From assembly GCA_004835665.1 (NCBI GenBank), contig RBKR01000027.1, positions 584,217 to 648,216 on the forward strand: DNA of 64,000 nt, written 5' to 3'. The DNA comes from Phoma sp. XZ068. Lineage: Eukaryota > Ascomycota > Dothideomycetes > Pleosporales > Didymellaceae. Of this stretch, positions 1 to 11,600 are shown piece after piece; position 1 is the stretch's first letter; every line of letters starts with the position of its first letter. The translations under genes were made by a program, and so were the position numbers. The notes under the pieces are model-generated. The model saw only the letters and a list, made by a program, of their open reading frames with translations, ran no database searches and was not told where the DNA came from.

Positions 1-2384
1 AATGCGCCTACGCGATTGGTTGTAAGGATCAGCGTGCCTTTGTAGTACTCTAGAACGCGAAGAAACACTGCCGAAACTTAGTCAATGACAACAATATAAG
101 GGTATCCTAGACAAATACCGGAGACGATCGCGTTGCGAATTAGGTCAGTTCTCGTTCTTTGAGCAAGAAATACATCGGCTTCGTCCAACAGCAGTACGCA
201 GTCCCATGCTTCAGCCTTGGCAAACGTGCGAGCTAATGTTGCTTCAACCGTCTCAGCTGTTACACCGAGATCACCGCATGTTATTGGGTAGAGGGGCTTC
301 CCGAGCGATTCTGCAACACACTCGGCCGTGGAGGTCTTGCCCACACCCGGAGCACCGTGCAGGAGAATAATGAGCCCCAAACCCTTACCGCGCACAAGAT
401 CGATATCCGCATCTTGTGCAATATGATTTTCGCGTAATTGTTTTCTCAAGAAATGCGTCCTGATTTGCGCATTCACCATTGCTTTGTGACCACGTGGCAA
501 TCTGAGATCCTTCCAGCCGCCTGCGTTGGCTTGCACTGGTTGCAAGTGATCAAGCGACAAGATGGCGAACTTATGTCTGTACAAATCGTATCCTACCACC
601 CGATCCGGAAGAAGAGCATAATCAATATGCTCGAATCCTCCATGGTCAACCCATTTTCTCGAGGAACGTTTGTAAGCCGCAAGGAAGGTGTTGCTTGCAA
701 TAAAATCACCCCAGTCCTCTTCATCCACTAGATCATCATCGCAGATATAATCTGGTTCTGCTCTTTGAAGCTCTTTGCGCGTCTTATCGGACCAGATCCA
801 CCTCTCGTAGTCTTCTCTGACCTCGGCTGAGACACCTCTATCGGCATCTGGCATCATGTGAGTCAACACCCAGGCCTCGTCTTCGTGCTTGGCTTCCTTG
901 AAGTCCACGATCACATGGCCGTCGATTGTTGCGTTCTTATCGGCAAGTTGGCAGGGAACTCCAAGACGATATTCAGAAAACGTGGACCCGACGTAGCGGC
1001 AGTGAGTAGGCTTCGTGTATTGCACGAAACTCTTTCCTCTTTCTGCAAGCTGCGCTTCAATGTCCACATAGTCCTGAATATAGCGTGCAGGGCAAGGATT
1101 CAGAGAGCTGATTTCTTTCTCTCCGTCAAATGGTGCAATATCGAGTGTCTGTTCAACAGGGCCATACGAGGTTCCATCGTATGTAATCGCGTAGCACTGG
1201 ATGCGGAAGTCATTGACTTTAGGTACAGGCGGTCTTATCGCACCCACTGCGCCGTGAAGGGAACCGAGATCAGGTCGACCACGAGATCCTGCTAAAACTC
1301 TCCAGATCGCAGGCGGACCGACCTTGAGCGATTTAGTTGATGATCCTTTGCTTGTGGCTGTGCCGCCAACCTTTTTGTGCTTGTTTTCGTTGGTCTTCAC
1401 CTTCGTCACAACGATATCACCAGGTCGATAAAGATACCAGAGATCGCGGAAACGTATTTTCTTGGGCGAACCGGATCGATACTGCTGGTAAACAGGCATG
1501 AGATACGTATCCATAAATTCCAACAGACAAGTTAATCCTTGAAGCTCTGTTTCTTGCTCTTTGATGTCCATGGTTGGCGTCATTTGGTCTTTCAGAGCGG
1601 CGCTTGTGTGAGATTCGAGGTCTTTGTGATTATCCGTCACACTGCTTTCCCCTTCCTCTATCGAAAGCTGCTGACGCAGGCCTTCTCGCACAGCTCGGTC
1701 ATGTTGCGCACCTAAGTCCCGCAAACGCTGTCGCAAAGCCTTCTCATGACGCACAAGAAGTTTGTACGGTCGAATTAGAACAGCGCTACTACCACTGCCA
1801 AGGCCCGAGGATCCCGTGACGTCCCGTACGGTCGCTAAAAGCTTTTCACAATTGATACGAATCCTTTCAGGTACTTCAGGTTGCGTTTCAGTACTGTCGT
1901 TCGTAGCCGGAAGTGTACCTAGTTCGGCTGGTCCAGTTGGGAGGCTAGTAGCAGGGCTCGAAAGGCCATATTCGAGCTTCTGTTCACCTGAACCACCTTC
2001 TGGGGGGTTTAACCCTTCTTGGCGTCTATGCCAATGTGACTTTACTTGTCCAATGAGGACGTCGATCGTGTACTGGCTTTCACCCGCGATGGAACTCATG
2101 AACTGAGTCCAGTTGACCCGATTCAATTGCGGTATGATGTCTGCAGGACGATGCAAGCGCTCGGAAGCAGTATCTGATTCGTTGTCTAAGTCTGTATCCT
2201 TCAGAGTGGCTATTTTAGCTTCGAGAGCAGCTAAGTCCGACCTCAATTGGCGCTTGATATGCTTGAGATTACCAAAATCTTTGAGATTCTCTTTATCATC
2301 ATTCGACGCAATCACAGCCGTTTCGACAGCTTCCAGCCGATGGAAAATATCAAGAATCCGTGCATCGATAATGTTGTCCGCCAT
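1..2384 (-). CDS. AAA+ ATPase with DUF7025-like region, 3' end cut by window edge
   Basis: Fungal AAA ATPase of the DUF7025-AAA type. The nearest good start is the ATG at 2384, giving MADNIIDARI; the frame stays open upstream to 2531 but without a better start. The N-terminal third is charged and coiled-coil-like (residues 1-60 and 210-250). A DUF7025-like region follows (about 280-420), with the segment NDFRIQCYAITYDGTSYG. Near the end are Walker A (GAPGVGKTS, about residue 676) and Walker B (LLLDEADVF, about 727). The uninterrupted frame stops at 78, but a 51-bp intron (68-118, GTATTT...GGCAG) restores the expected continuation VFLRVLEYYKGTLILTTNR to the window edge. The protein is therefore not truncated, only cut by the window. 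The family is common and expanded in filamentous fungi; its substrate is unknown. It is divergent from the NLR-like gene at 2766. Confidence 0.85.
68..118 (-). other. 51-bp spliceosomal intron in the AAA ATPase gene
   Basis: On the minus strand the exon ends ATCGTCTCCG, followed by GTATTTGTC and, 51 bp later, TTTCGGCAG. Joining the exons gives an in-frame AAA continuation containing the LILTTNR sensor-1-like segment. Reading through instead gives a stop after 16 residues. Confidence 0.8.
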
Positions 2385-2765
2385 CTTTGCAGAGTCGGCT
2401 AAGACGCGGCCTGATGTGACAAAGGCAGGTCTTTCAGAGGGGAGGCTCTGAACGTTACAAGTGTGGCGGAAAAAAGAGAGGTAGACAATCGTTATGAGGA
2501 TAGACGGACGATTCTTCGGGTCAGCATACAACGGGCGGATTGGAGCACATGCCGAGGGTCGGAATGCTGTGTTGGCTTCTGCAGGATTTATGTTGAGTCT
2601 TGCACACCATCATCCGTAAAATGCTGACGTGTCTATCACTGTGCAGCCATGTGCATGTAAGCGCGCCTTCCCAAAGCGTGTGACTTGGCTGCGTCGATAA
2701 ATCCTTTGGGAAACGATCCGGCTGTGACAACCCGTCCGAACAAACCAAACGCTCCACGAAGCAGA
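2385..2765. promoter_or_regulatory. Divergent intergenic region, AAA ATPase / NLR-like gene
   Basis: About 380 bp between the ATG at 2384 (minus) and the proposed ATG at 2766 (plus). It must hold both 5' UTRs and promoters. I see no clear TATA box or repeat. Confidence 0.4.
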
Positions 2766-4776
2766 ATGGCGAACCCTATCCAACATGCCCCAGATACGCT
2801 GGTGAAGTCTTGGATGAAACAACGAGTATCTCAGCGGCATCCTGTGTTTCAACCACCTGGTTACTCGATCCAAAGAGCAGACAAGAGACGACAGGGAGCT
2901 GAGTATGACGCAATTTCCCACCGCACAACGCGAATTTACCAACTTTCAGTGACATTACAGACGACTTCTGCAAAATCGTTCACCAATACGAGAAGTCTCT
3001 ATCAGGTAATGCCTCCACCGCAAGTATCAACATCCGCGGGGCGCATTCATGGGAAGAGGTCATCAGAGCTGCGAAAGATGCGGAAGTAGCTTACCTCGCT
3101 GAAGCGGAAAAGGGAACAAAAGCACCTCTCCGAAGATACCTTCGCTGGTTTGGCGACCAGGGATCAACGCTGACTCCATGGATGGGATTGCTCCCGAGCG
3201 ACCAGTACTTCAGTGTGCTCTGCGGGAGCTTAAAGATTGTCTTAGAAGTACCTAATTCTGCTGCAAAGCAACGCTTTTCGACAAATGCACTGACTATTTC
3301 GCAGATTGCAACAAGAAGAAGCGATCGGCGAATCATGATCTTCGAGACATTCGAGACACTGCCGATGGTTATCCAAAAAGTACAGCGCAGCCACGAGATG
3401 CACCCCAATGACATCGAGTTGAGGGACAGAGCTTTAGCTGTCTATATTGACATATTAGCCATGACGGAAGCGATGATTATCTCGCTGCTGGACCAAAGTG
3501 CACGTAAGTGAAATCGTGACTCGCCTCGAGCACATTGTAACAGTGCATTCAAGTGGACCGATTCAGAAATGCATTGAGAGGACCTCGTGCGGATCAGGAC
3601 CTAGAGGCGAAACAAAAGCGATTTCAGGCGTCCATGGCCGCTCTTCTCGATCAGGCAGAGCACCTGCGCAACACGGCATCAGCTGAAGCCAATGCGTCGA
3701 TCGCGACCATTGTCCCAAGCATTCATCATACTGAACAAGTGGTGACATCCATCCAGGATGGGCATCAAGCTTTACTTGACTCCAATATAGATTTATGGAA
3801 TGGTATCCAAGGGATGCAATCTTCTATGGATTTGCGTGCTCACGTGCATGATGAAGCATGGAGGTATATTGCTTCGATACTTCAAGACGTCGTTAAGACG
3901 CAGAGATGTAGGTATCAACCGCAATCGCTTATTTGGTAAATCTGACGTTTCGGTGTAGGGGAGCAGGATTCGAGGCGCGTCACACCCGCTGGAAGTCTTC
4001 GGATCGCCGAATCTGAAAAGCTTCAACGTCAACTAGAGTGCTACCTTGGCGATGAGACAGGTAATGCAAAGCAAGACCTGGACTTCGTCTGTCGCAGTTC
4101 GCGGTCCTGTAACGCGCAAGATCAGGGAGCAATGCACTGGGTACTCCAATTAGCTCGCTTCAAGATTTGGGTCCAAAGCCCGAAGCCGGACGTCTTATTG
4201 GTGAATGGCAACCTGGAGAACGGAATGGCACGTTACTCAGCAACAAGCCTGCTTTGCAGCATGCTGATCGAGACACTCCGAGAGCAAAGATCTGTGCACG
4301 TTTGCTACTTCTTCTGTGGCTCTCATAATTCCAGATTGGACGCTTTGGCAGGCCCGTTAGGGCTGATCCGAAGTTTGATAGCCCAATTACTGAGGTCGCA
4401 GGAATTCGACGTTGGTTTCCTGGGCTACGAAAATTGGGCCGAAGGCCTAAGAGGTAACAGCGTAAAAACGCTGTGCGAGCTGTTTAAAAGACTTTTCGAA
4501 CAGCTGCCAAAGTCAGTTGTGTTTTTCATCATCGATGGCGTATCAAATTTTGAGGTCGAAGTCTGGGCGGAGGATCTTCACCTTGTTGTCACAACTCTAA
4601 CCAAGACGGTCGCTAACGGGCACCTCAGTGCCCGTCTCAAGATGCTGCTAACGGCAACTTCAAGGAGCCATTATCTGAGCAAACTCTTGAGCGAGCACAA
4701 TCAAGTTAGCGTCCCAAGAGATGTAGGCAACCACCAGTTTCTTACGACTAGACTGATATCCACCGCGCTGCCATGA
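2766..4776 (+). CDS. NLR/STAND-like protein with DUF7708-type N-terminus
   Basis: Proposed join(2766..2902, 2950..3503, 3554..3907, 3959..4776), 620 aa, with introns of 47, 50 and 51 bp. The last two introns are strongly supported (GTAAGTG...TTCAAG and GTAGGT...GTGTAG; both keep frame). The first intron and the start are less certain: the DUF7708 frame is open only from 2909 and has no ATG before 3182. Residues about 70-130 read like the DUF7708 domain that precedes NACHT modules in fungi (SWEEVIRAAKDAEVAY, then LLPSDQYFSVLCGSLKIVL). A coiled middle follows, then an ATPase-like segment with LLVNGNLEN and VVFFIIDGV, which sits where Walker B belongs. The canonical Walker A lysine/serine pair is not obvious, so nucleotide binding may be lost. 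There is no ankyrin, WD or TPR C-terminus. Related fungal proteins act in non-self recognition and cell death; that role here is inference. Confidence 0.7.
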
Positions 4777-5692
4777 CATGCTTAAATTGGCTGTACTTAA
4801 TGAAAAGCGTCAATACACTCTTCCATACTTATCAATATATACTCTGATAGTCTAGTCAAGATACAAAAAGATTACCAAATGCCGGGTAAATCTTAAATAC
4901 TCCAGTATTTCATAGATATCAATTTTATCACAGGTATTCTACTGGCCTCTGCTAAGAAACCCACACCATATGGTGACAAGCCACCGAAAAGCCACGTCTT
5001 TGGTATTGCATTTTCAAAAAAGAAACAATGCGCGAGTATTACAAGTAAGATTTGTCGTCTGCAACCGATTTGATTCTGGCATAAACAAGCGAAAGGATGC
5101 TGTTGAGGGTGCGAGTGTTGCAGGATTTCACACATACTCTGAACACCGAACCAATGATCAGCCTGGGCGCTCAAAGTTCGATAGAGGACTATGATAACAT
5201 GATTATGATCCATACGATGCACTGCAATATAATGGCTGCTCGCTGCGGGAAGTTCCAAAAGAAGGACCAAGCTCTGGGTATGTAGGTGGACACTCGAACT
5301 CGTGGCCGACCTTGACGGAGGGGGACGATAGGTCTACAAAGTCGCGTTATCGCGGATCCTACCAGTGGCGTACGAGGTGGCGATTGCAGACCCCAGAGTA
5401 AGCTGATGTGGGTGCTTACGGGCCGGGCCGGGCCGTGCCTTGACGGTCCGGCAGCCATCATTTTCTCGAAGTCGCATTTGCAATGCCGGACCGAGAGCCT
5501 GGAGATTTCACATCGGCTGGCACACACCAGCTTCTGACCAACCACTTCGACGCTGGGAGACCAAAACCATACCCTGCATGTGGTCTGAGAATGTCGTCGC
5601 GCGCAGGACAAAGAAAAAAAGGGAACATTTTTCGTAGCAAAGTGCAGTAAATTCATGGTATCTCAAGCAAGGCAACATGCAATTCGCTAAGG
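4777..5692. other. Intergenic, no gene seen
   Basis: Convergent gap between the NLR-like gene and the Tc B-C gene. AT-rich around 4790-4920, then ordinary composition. The short open frames here (for example 5189-5656 minus) are Arg/Pro/Ser-rich, lack family features and are not convincing. Confidence 0.5.
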
Positions 5693-8600
5693 CTACTTGA
5701 ACGTAAAGACAGTCATCGAGGCACCCGTCTCCGTTGGATGAAACGGGCCCAGCCCGCCGCCAAACAAGCTGCCAGAGCGTTTATCGGGTACAGGATCGAA
5801 CAGGCCAGGCGGCGCAGGAGTTCTAGCGACGGCAGGACCAGGCGCGGGTGCAGGCAAAGGGACCGTCTCAGCTGGGGGCTGCTCAGCCGGAGCACCCTGA
5901 GCCTCAGCGTACCGGTACGCAGCGACGCCAATACGTGTGCCCAGCATAGCCATATTGATGGCGCTGCCGAGAACGTTGAGGACGGGGACCATTTCCATTG
6001 CGCTGCCAATGACCTCGACGCCCGCGATCAGTCCGTCCGTCACGTTGTCAGCTTCCGCAAGGTCTTTGACGGCGAGAACCAGTCCTACGCCCGGTATCAG
6101 CTTTGAGGCGAGCTTCGCGGTGCTGACGGCTGCGCCTGCGACAATGGCACCTTTGACGGCTTTGCCTGCTGCTTTCTCGGCGATCTCCTTGGCCGCTGCT
6201 TTTTCCGCCTTGAGCGCGGCGCGCTGTGCTGCACGCTCCGTCGAGCGCTTGCTGATCTCTTTGACCGATCTGTACGATCCCTCCACCACCTCGACTGAGT
6301 GGCCCTTGGCAACGCGCTCCGTGGTTTCCTTGGCGAGCTGGCGGAACTGCTCAACCTCTTTTGCATCTCCCTCGACGACAAATACGAGCGTGTGTGTTGG
6401 CGCCTTGTCCGGCGTCAGGCCCTTCCACAGCTCTGCAGCTCGGTCGTTAACCCAGCCCTTGCCGCGGGTGCCCTCTAGATATTCTTTTAGAACCTTAACC
6501 TCGTTTTTGGCGTCTTGAAGGCCGCTGGCAATGCGAGCCTCCAGTGTGGCGGCGTCTTTCATGGCTGCCGCGCCTGCCTCGCGCAGCTCCACGTACTTGA
6601 CCTGGATCACGCGGTCCTTGGTGATGATGTCGAAGCGCTTGACGGCCTCCCAGCCCTGTTGGAGGTCCTTATCCAGCCACCGCCCTATCCAGATCTCCTT
6701 ACGTGCAGACTCGACGGCCTCGACGCTCTTGAAGAAGAATTCCTGCGCGTCGATACCCTTGAGGATATGCTGCAGCCACTCCGGCATTTCGGATCCGGGG
6801 CTTGCCCCGTTGCCGTCGGTATGGTGCACGGGGTTCGACAAGCAGTACTGGTAGAGGTTGAGCCCGTCCATGCCGCCGCCTGGATCTGCGCTGGTCCAGC
6901 GAGCCAGCCAGGGGGCGTAGTAGCGCGCACCGTGGTAGTTGAGGCCCGTCTCTTCGTCACGCTCCTTGCCCGTGAAACGGTAGCGCTTGGGCAGCTCAAG
7001 CGTGGCCTGAACGCCGGCGTACGTAGTGCTGCCGTAGGGAGAGTACTCCTCGTAGGACAACACGCGGGCTTGATCGTCCAGCTCCACCGTCGTCGAGCCC
7101 TGGTGGTTGGCGAGCTGGAATCGCCAAAGCTGCCGTGGAGCGCGGTCAGATCCGTCAATATCAATTGTGCGTGTCTCAATCAGCGCGACGCGGTTCTGGT
7201 CATCGCCAACATGGAAGCTCTCACGCTCGAGCGTGACACGGCCCGAGACGTGCGTGCGGAATAGCTCCAGCGTGGCATCGAGATACACGCGCTCCTGCGT
7301 GAGGTTGGCCGCCCGCTCGATTATCTTGCGAACGCGTTGGCCAGAGGCATCGTATACGTAGTACGCCCGTCCACCACCACCAAGGTCAACCTCCTTCTGC
7401 TTGTCTGCGTAGTTCCAGACAACATTGGCAGTGCCGCTGGTGCCACCGAGGTGAGGTAAGCGGAGCAAGTTGCCGTCATTATCGTACATATACCTCTCCG
7501 TTCGGCCAGAGATGCTCGACGACGTGAGTCTGTTACCCGTCTTACCCGGCTCCACCATGCTGCGCTCTTCATATGTATATTCTCGCGTCCATGTGTGGCC
7601 AGGGGCGCTGGGGTCATCGACACTGTGTCTCATCCGTTTCATATTCCCGCAGTGGTCATAGACATAGTCCTCACGGTATGTGCCCATGGCACCCCCATCA
7701 CCAGGCTGGGGACCACTTCGAGCTGAATCATCGCTGGTATAAGGAATGGGCGAGTTGCCTGGCTGGCCGAGATGCTCGCGGCCTGTGGCACGTACTAGCT
7801 GATACAGCGCGTCGTGCGTATATTCATTGATAGGGTCGACGACGTGGTTGCGGAAATACAGCCTCTGCTGCGCCGCATCTTCAATGCGAACACACCTGTT
7901 GCTCGGGTCGTACGTGTAGCGCAGGTCTTGGAGCACGTCGACCCCCACTGTCGTCGGGCGAGTCGACAAAAGTCGCAACAGCTCACCTGTAGTCGAGTAT
8001 GTGTACTTGATCGTCACTCCGTTGGTGTAGCTTACGTCTTCACGCAGCCCGCGCGCGTTGTAGTTGAGGCTTGTGATGACTGGCAGCGGGTTAACAGACG
8101 CGCTGCGGACCACCGCAGAGATGCTTTTGATGCTGTTGATTTCGTACTCAAACACTGTAGTGCTTGGACTTCCATCCGCGTTCGGCGATGTCCGCTCTAT
8201 CGGGCGGTCCAGTCCGTCGTAGGTGGTGGATGCGCGAAACGTCTCTGTATTCACCTTTGTGTCTAGGACGGCCGCCAGTGCGGCCTCATCGACGACTTGC
8301 GCTGGATCCATGTCGACTGACACAATCCCTGTCAGCGCTGTCCAGTCCACTGTCCTTTTATAGTCAGTGCACAGGCGTTTTGAACTGGCAAGCAGGAGAC
8401 CCTTGAAATCCCTCTTCTCGTTGACATAGAGCGCCGCCTGGTCGACCACGAGCCATGTTTTACCGTTTATGTTGAGCGCTGCAGCCGAAGGATGATGCTC
8501 TCCATACACCTTGTAGTTGACAATGACCTCCGACGTCGGCCCACCAGGGGCGAACTCGTCGCCTGTCAACGACGTGAGCAGATGGCGTCCAGCTCTGTCG

Positions 8601-11600
8601 TACACAGTCTTGATCCGATGGCCCCTGTCGTTCCACTGGTAGAAAGGCTCGCCAGCAGCATTCAGTAGGTAGAAGGTAGCACCCGAATCTATAGAGCGGC
8701 GCACCATGGCCTCGCCACGCATATCGTACTTGAATACTTCGACGATCCGGCCACGCATATCCCCTCCGCTTTCCTCGTTAGCATCGCGAACTGCAAGCCC
8801 GCGGCTTTGGATGTCAAACTCAATCCTCGTGTGTTGCTTCCACTCCTGTCCGTCTAGCTCGTGCTCTGCACATCTCACTCTGTTCCATCCAGTCTTCAGA
8901 TAGATGCGTCCCAGGCAGTCAAAGTTAGAGATCATAGGAGTCATCGAGTGGACTCTAGCCTTGTCGCAAGCCTGACGCCGGGGGTCGGACAGCGGCAGCG
9001 CCATTCTCGTCTCTAGCCAGGTCTTAAACAAGGGCCTGGATGCAAAATACGCCGCAGCGTACTGCTTCACATGCGGGTCTGTACGGGGATCCAGCTCCAC
9101 GGTGTCGTTATTGTCCCAGACCTCCTTGGTCCACGGCGTGAAAAGTGTCTTGGTGTAGGTCCCATTTGGGTTGACAGCTAGAACAGCCCGACCCAGGGCG
9201 TCGTAGAAGGCAACAGTGCTGACGCCCGCCCGCACTTCGAACTCGTAGCCTGCCAGGTGCGTGAAATAAGGCTCGTACTGGGCCACAACCATGCCCTTGT
9301 TGTTATACACGGCCCATCCACTTGCTGTCCAGCGCGGGCTTACAGGATCGTCCGTCATGATGGGTCTGCTCTCGTTGTCGAGAATTATATGTCCACTAGC
9401 ATCTCTCTTGGCGACCGGGCCAGCTTTGGACTGAGCCTTGGCCTGGATGACGCGGCCAAACCCGTCTGAATACGTGAATGAGTGATGCATCTCAAGTGTG
9501 TCGTCGTCAGTGAGCGAGGCCTCATGAGTGACTCGAGTGATGGATGCTGCGACTGCGGGCTTGGGGGTACTTGAGCTCTTGCTACGAGCGAAAGCCAAAA
9601 TGTCGTATACAAATCGCTCACCAGCACCTTTCAGGATTGCCTTTGGATCCGCAGTTGGATTGTCCAGATATGCCAGCATCGTCGACTCCGGGAGATCATA
9701 CTCGAACCCATCCAAGCTATCTCCGACGGGCTCCCCGGGCTTCCCCATGGCAGCATTGCCGACAACGGTGCCGAGGGCGTCCGTCGCCACGGCCGATCGG
9801 TTTCCGTTGGCATCCGTAAGCAACTGTGGGTGAAGGGTGCGATAGTCGTTCCCATTGCTTTGACGAACACCCGCTGCGTCGCGTTCACCAATGGTTACCA
9901 CGTTCCCCGTCGTGTCGGTGGCCTCAACAATCAAAAAATCATACTCGTCATACGTCACGGATGACTGCACTTCAAACACATTCTTCGCCCTGACAACGTT
10001 GTAAAAATGCGATCGCGCCTGTGCCAGCTCCATGTCTGCGTCGTCAGACAAAGAGAAGAAAGTATATCCCGCGCCTGTCCAGTACCCATCGTACGGGTCA
10101 TTTGCGGGAAAGAGGCGCTGGGCTTTCAGTTCACTCGACGAGAAATATCCGCCACCTCCACCACCTCGATCCGTAAGCACGCTGTCTCGGGACGGCACTA
10201 GAGCTGTACCACCCCGCTGATAAGTGCGGTCAAAGTTCCCAGCGGTAAATGCCATCCCATACGACTGTCCGATGTGGCCAGACACGCCCATTGTTCCCAT
10301 TGGCATGAGCTGCTTCAAGTCATCTGAACGGCATATCGTCCTCGCCAGCACTAGGAGCCGCTTCTGAAGTTTTGTAATGTCAGCCTGCGCGTCGTGTGCA
10401 ATTTCTTCAGCATCCTCGAGTAGTTTGAATTTTTTAGCTGAGAAATGGTCATAGGTGAACGGCAACTCAGGCTCCGGTGTATTTGTGCCAGTAAGTTCAT
10501 ATTCTCTCCGCTGGCAGTTTATGGGTAGTCTGTAAGCGTACGGGTACTGTACGGGATCGTCGATGGGGTTTGTGACCAAGTTCTCGGTGTAGGTGATGTA
10601 TTGACGCGTTTGTTCATCCCTATCCCACTGGGTAGGCAGTGTGAGATCTTCGCTCCGGCGACCGTATCCGATGGCCACCTCGCGCATCGTCTGGCCGTAC
10701 TTATTTCGTTCGAGAGTGATTTGATGTGAGATGCGCGCATCTTGAGCGTTGCGCTCCAAGTGAAACGTGAAGATTTCTCGTGGAGCCGTTGTAAATACTG
10801 CGCTCGAGTGTTCGGTGCCAGGCTGCAATTGAATGATGCTGTAGTTGCGCTCTGATATAGAAACGGGAATCCCCGCTCGCTCAATCTCGTCGTCGGTAGA
10901 CGCCGCCGTCGCGTCGTCCATGTAGGTTTCCTGGCGCAGTAGAGAGCCTTTCAGGGCACGGTAGGCATCATACTCATCCAAAGCGTCAATTTCGCCTAGC
11001 AGAACGGTGTCCGGCAGCAGCCACAAGGCAGGGTGCTGGTAGTACTCGCTTTCGTACTGCCTTGAAAATGTCTCTGACCCTAAAGACGTGCCCAGATGAA
11101 ACCAGGATTTGCTGTGAGTTGCGGGAAGGGTCATTTCCGTGTCCAGATTACTGCCGCCGTCGGGCAAGGTGATGGGCGACAACTTTTCAGTGTCCCATTG
11201 TTCGACCATACCGAACCCTCGGAACTCACGCTCTGTTCCGTCAAGGTGACCGTGATGATAGGCATAGCTGCTTGTAAAGATGTTGCGGCTGATGTGATCG
11301 TATGTCTCGGTATAGTCTACTACGGACACGGGATACGGTAATCGGCTGACCCAAGGCTTACCAGCCATCTTGTCTTGCAGGTAAGATTTGGTTGAAGTGC
11401 TATAGTGGATCTTGGTTGTTGACCCAAGGTTGTTCTCAAACTGGCTAAGTAGGTGAGGTTTGATGCCACTCATCAAATCCACGTATTGCATCGAGGATTC
11501 CCGCGCTGGGAGAGGATCCGAAATGACAAGACAGACGGTGCCGTTTCCGTGCAAGTCAATCGGCGACGCGTCTTGAACGGCAACAAGACTCTTGACCGAG

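Noticed and set aside
5738..7264. Several plus-strand frames of 100-250 codons inside the Tc B-C gene
   Set aside because: They are antisense shadows of a long, well-supported coding sequence and are Arg/Ser/Ala-rich without domain features.
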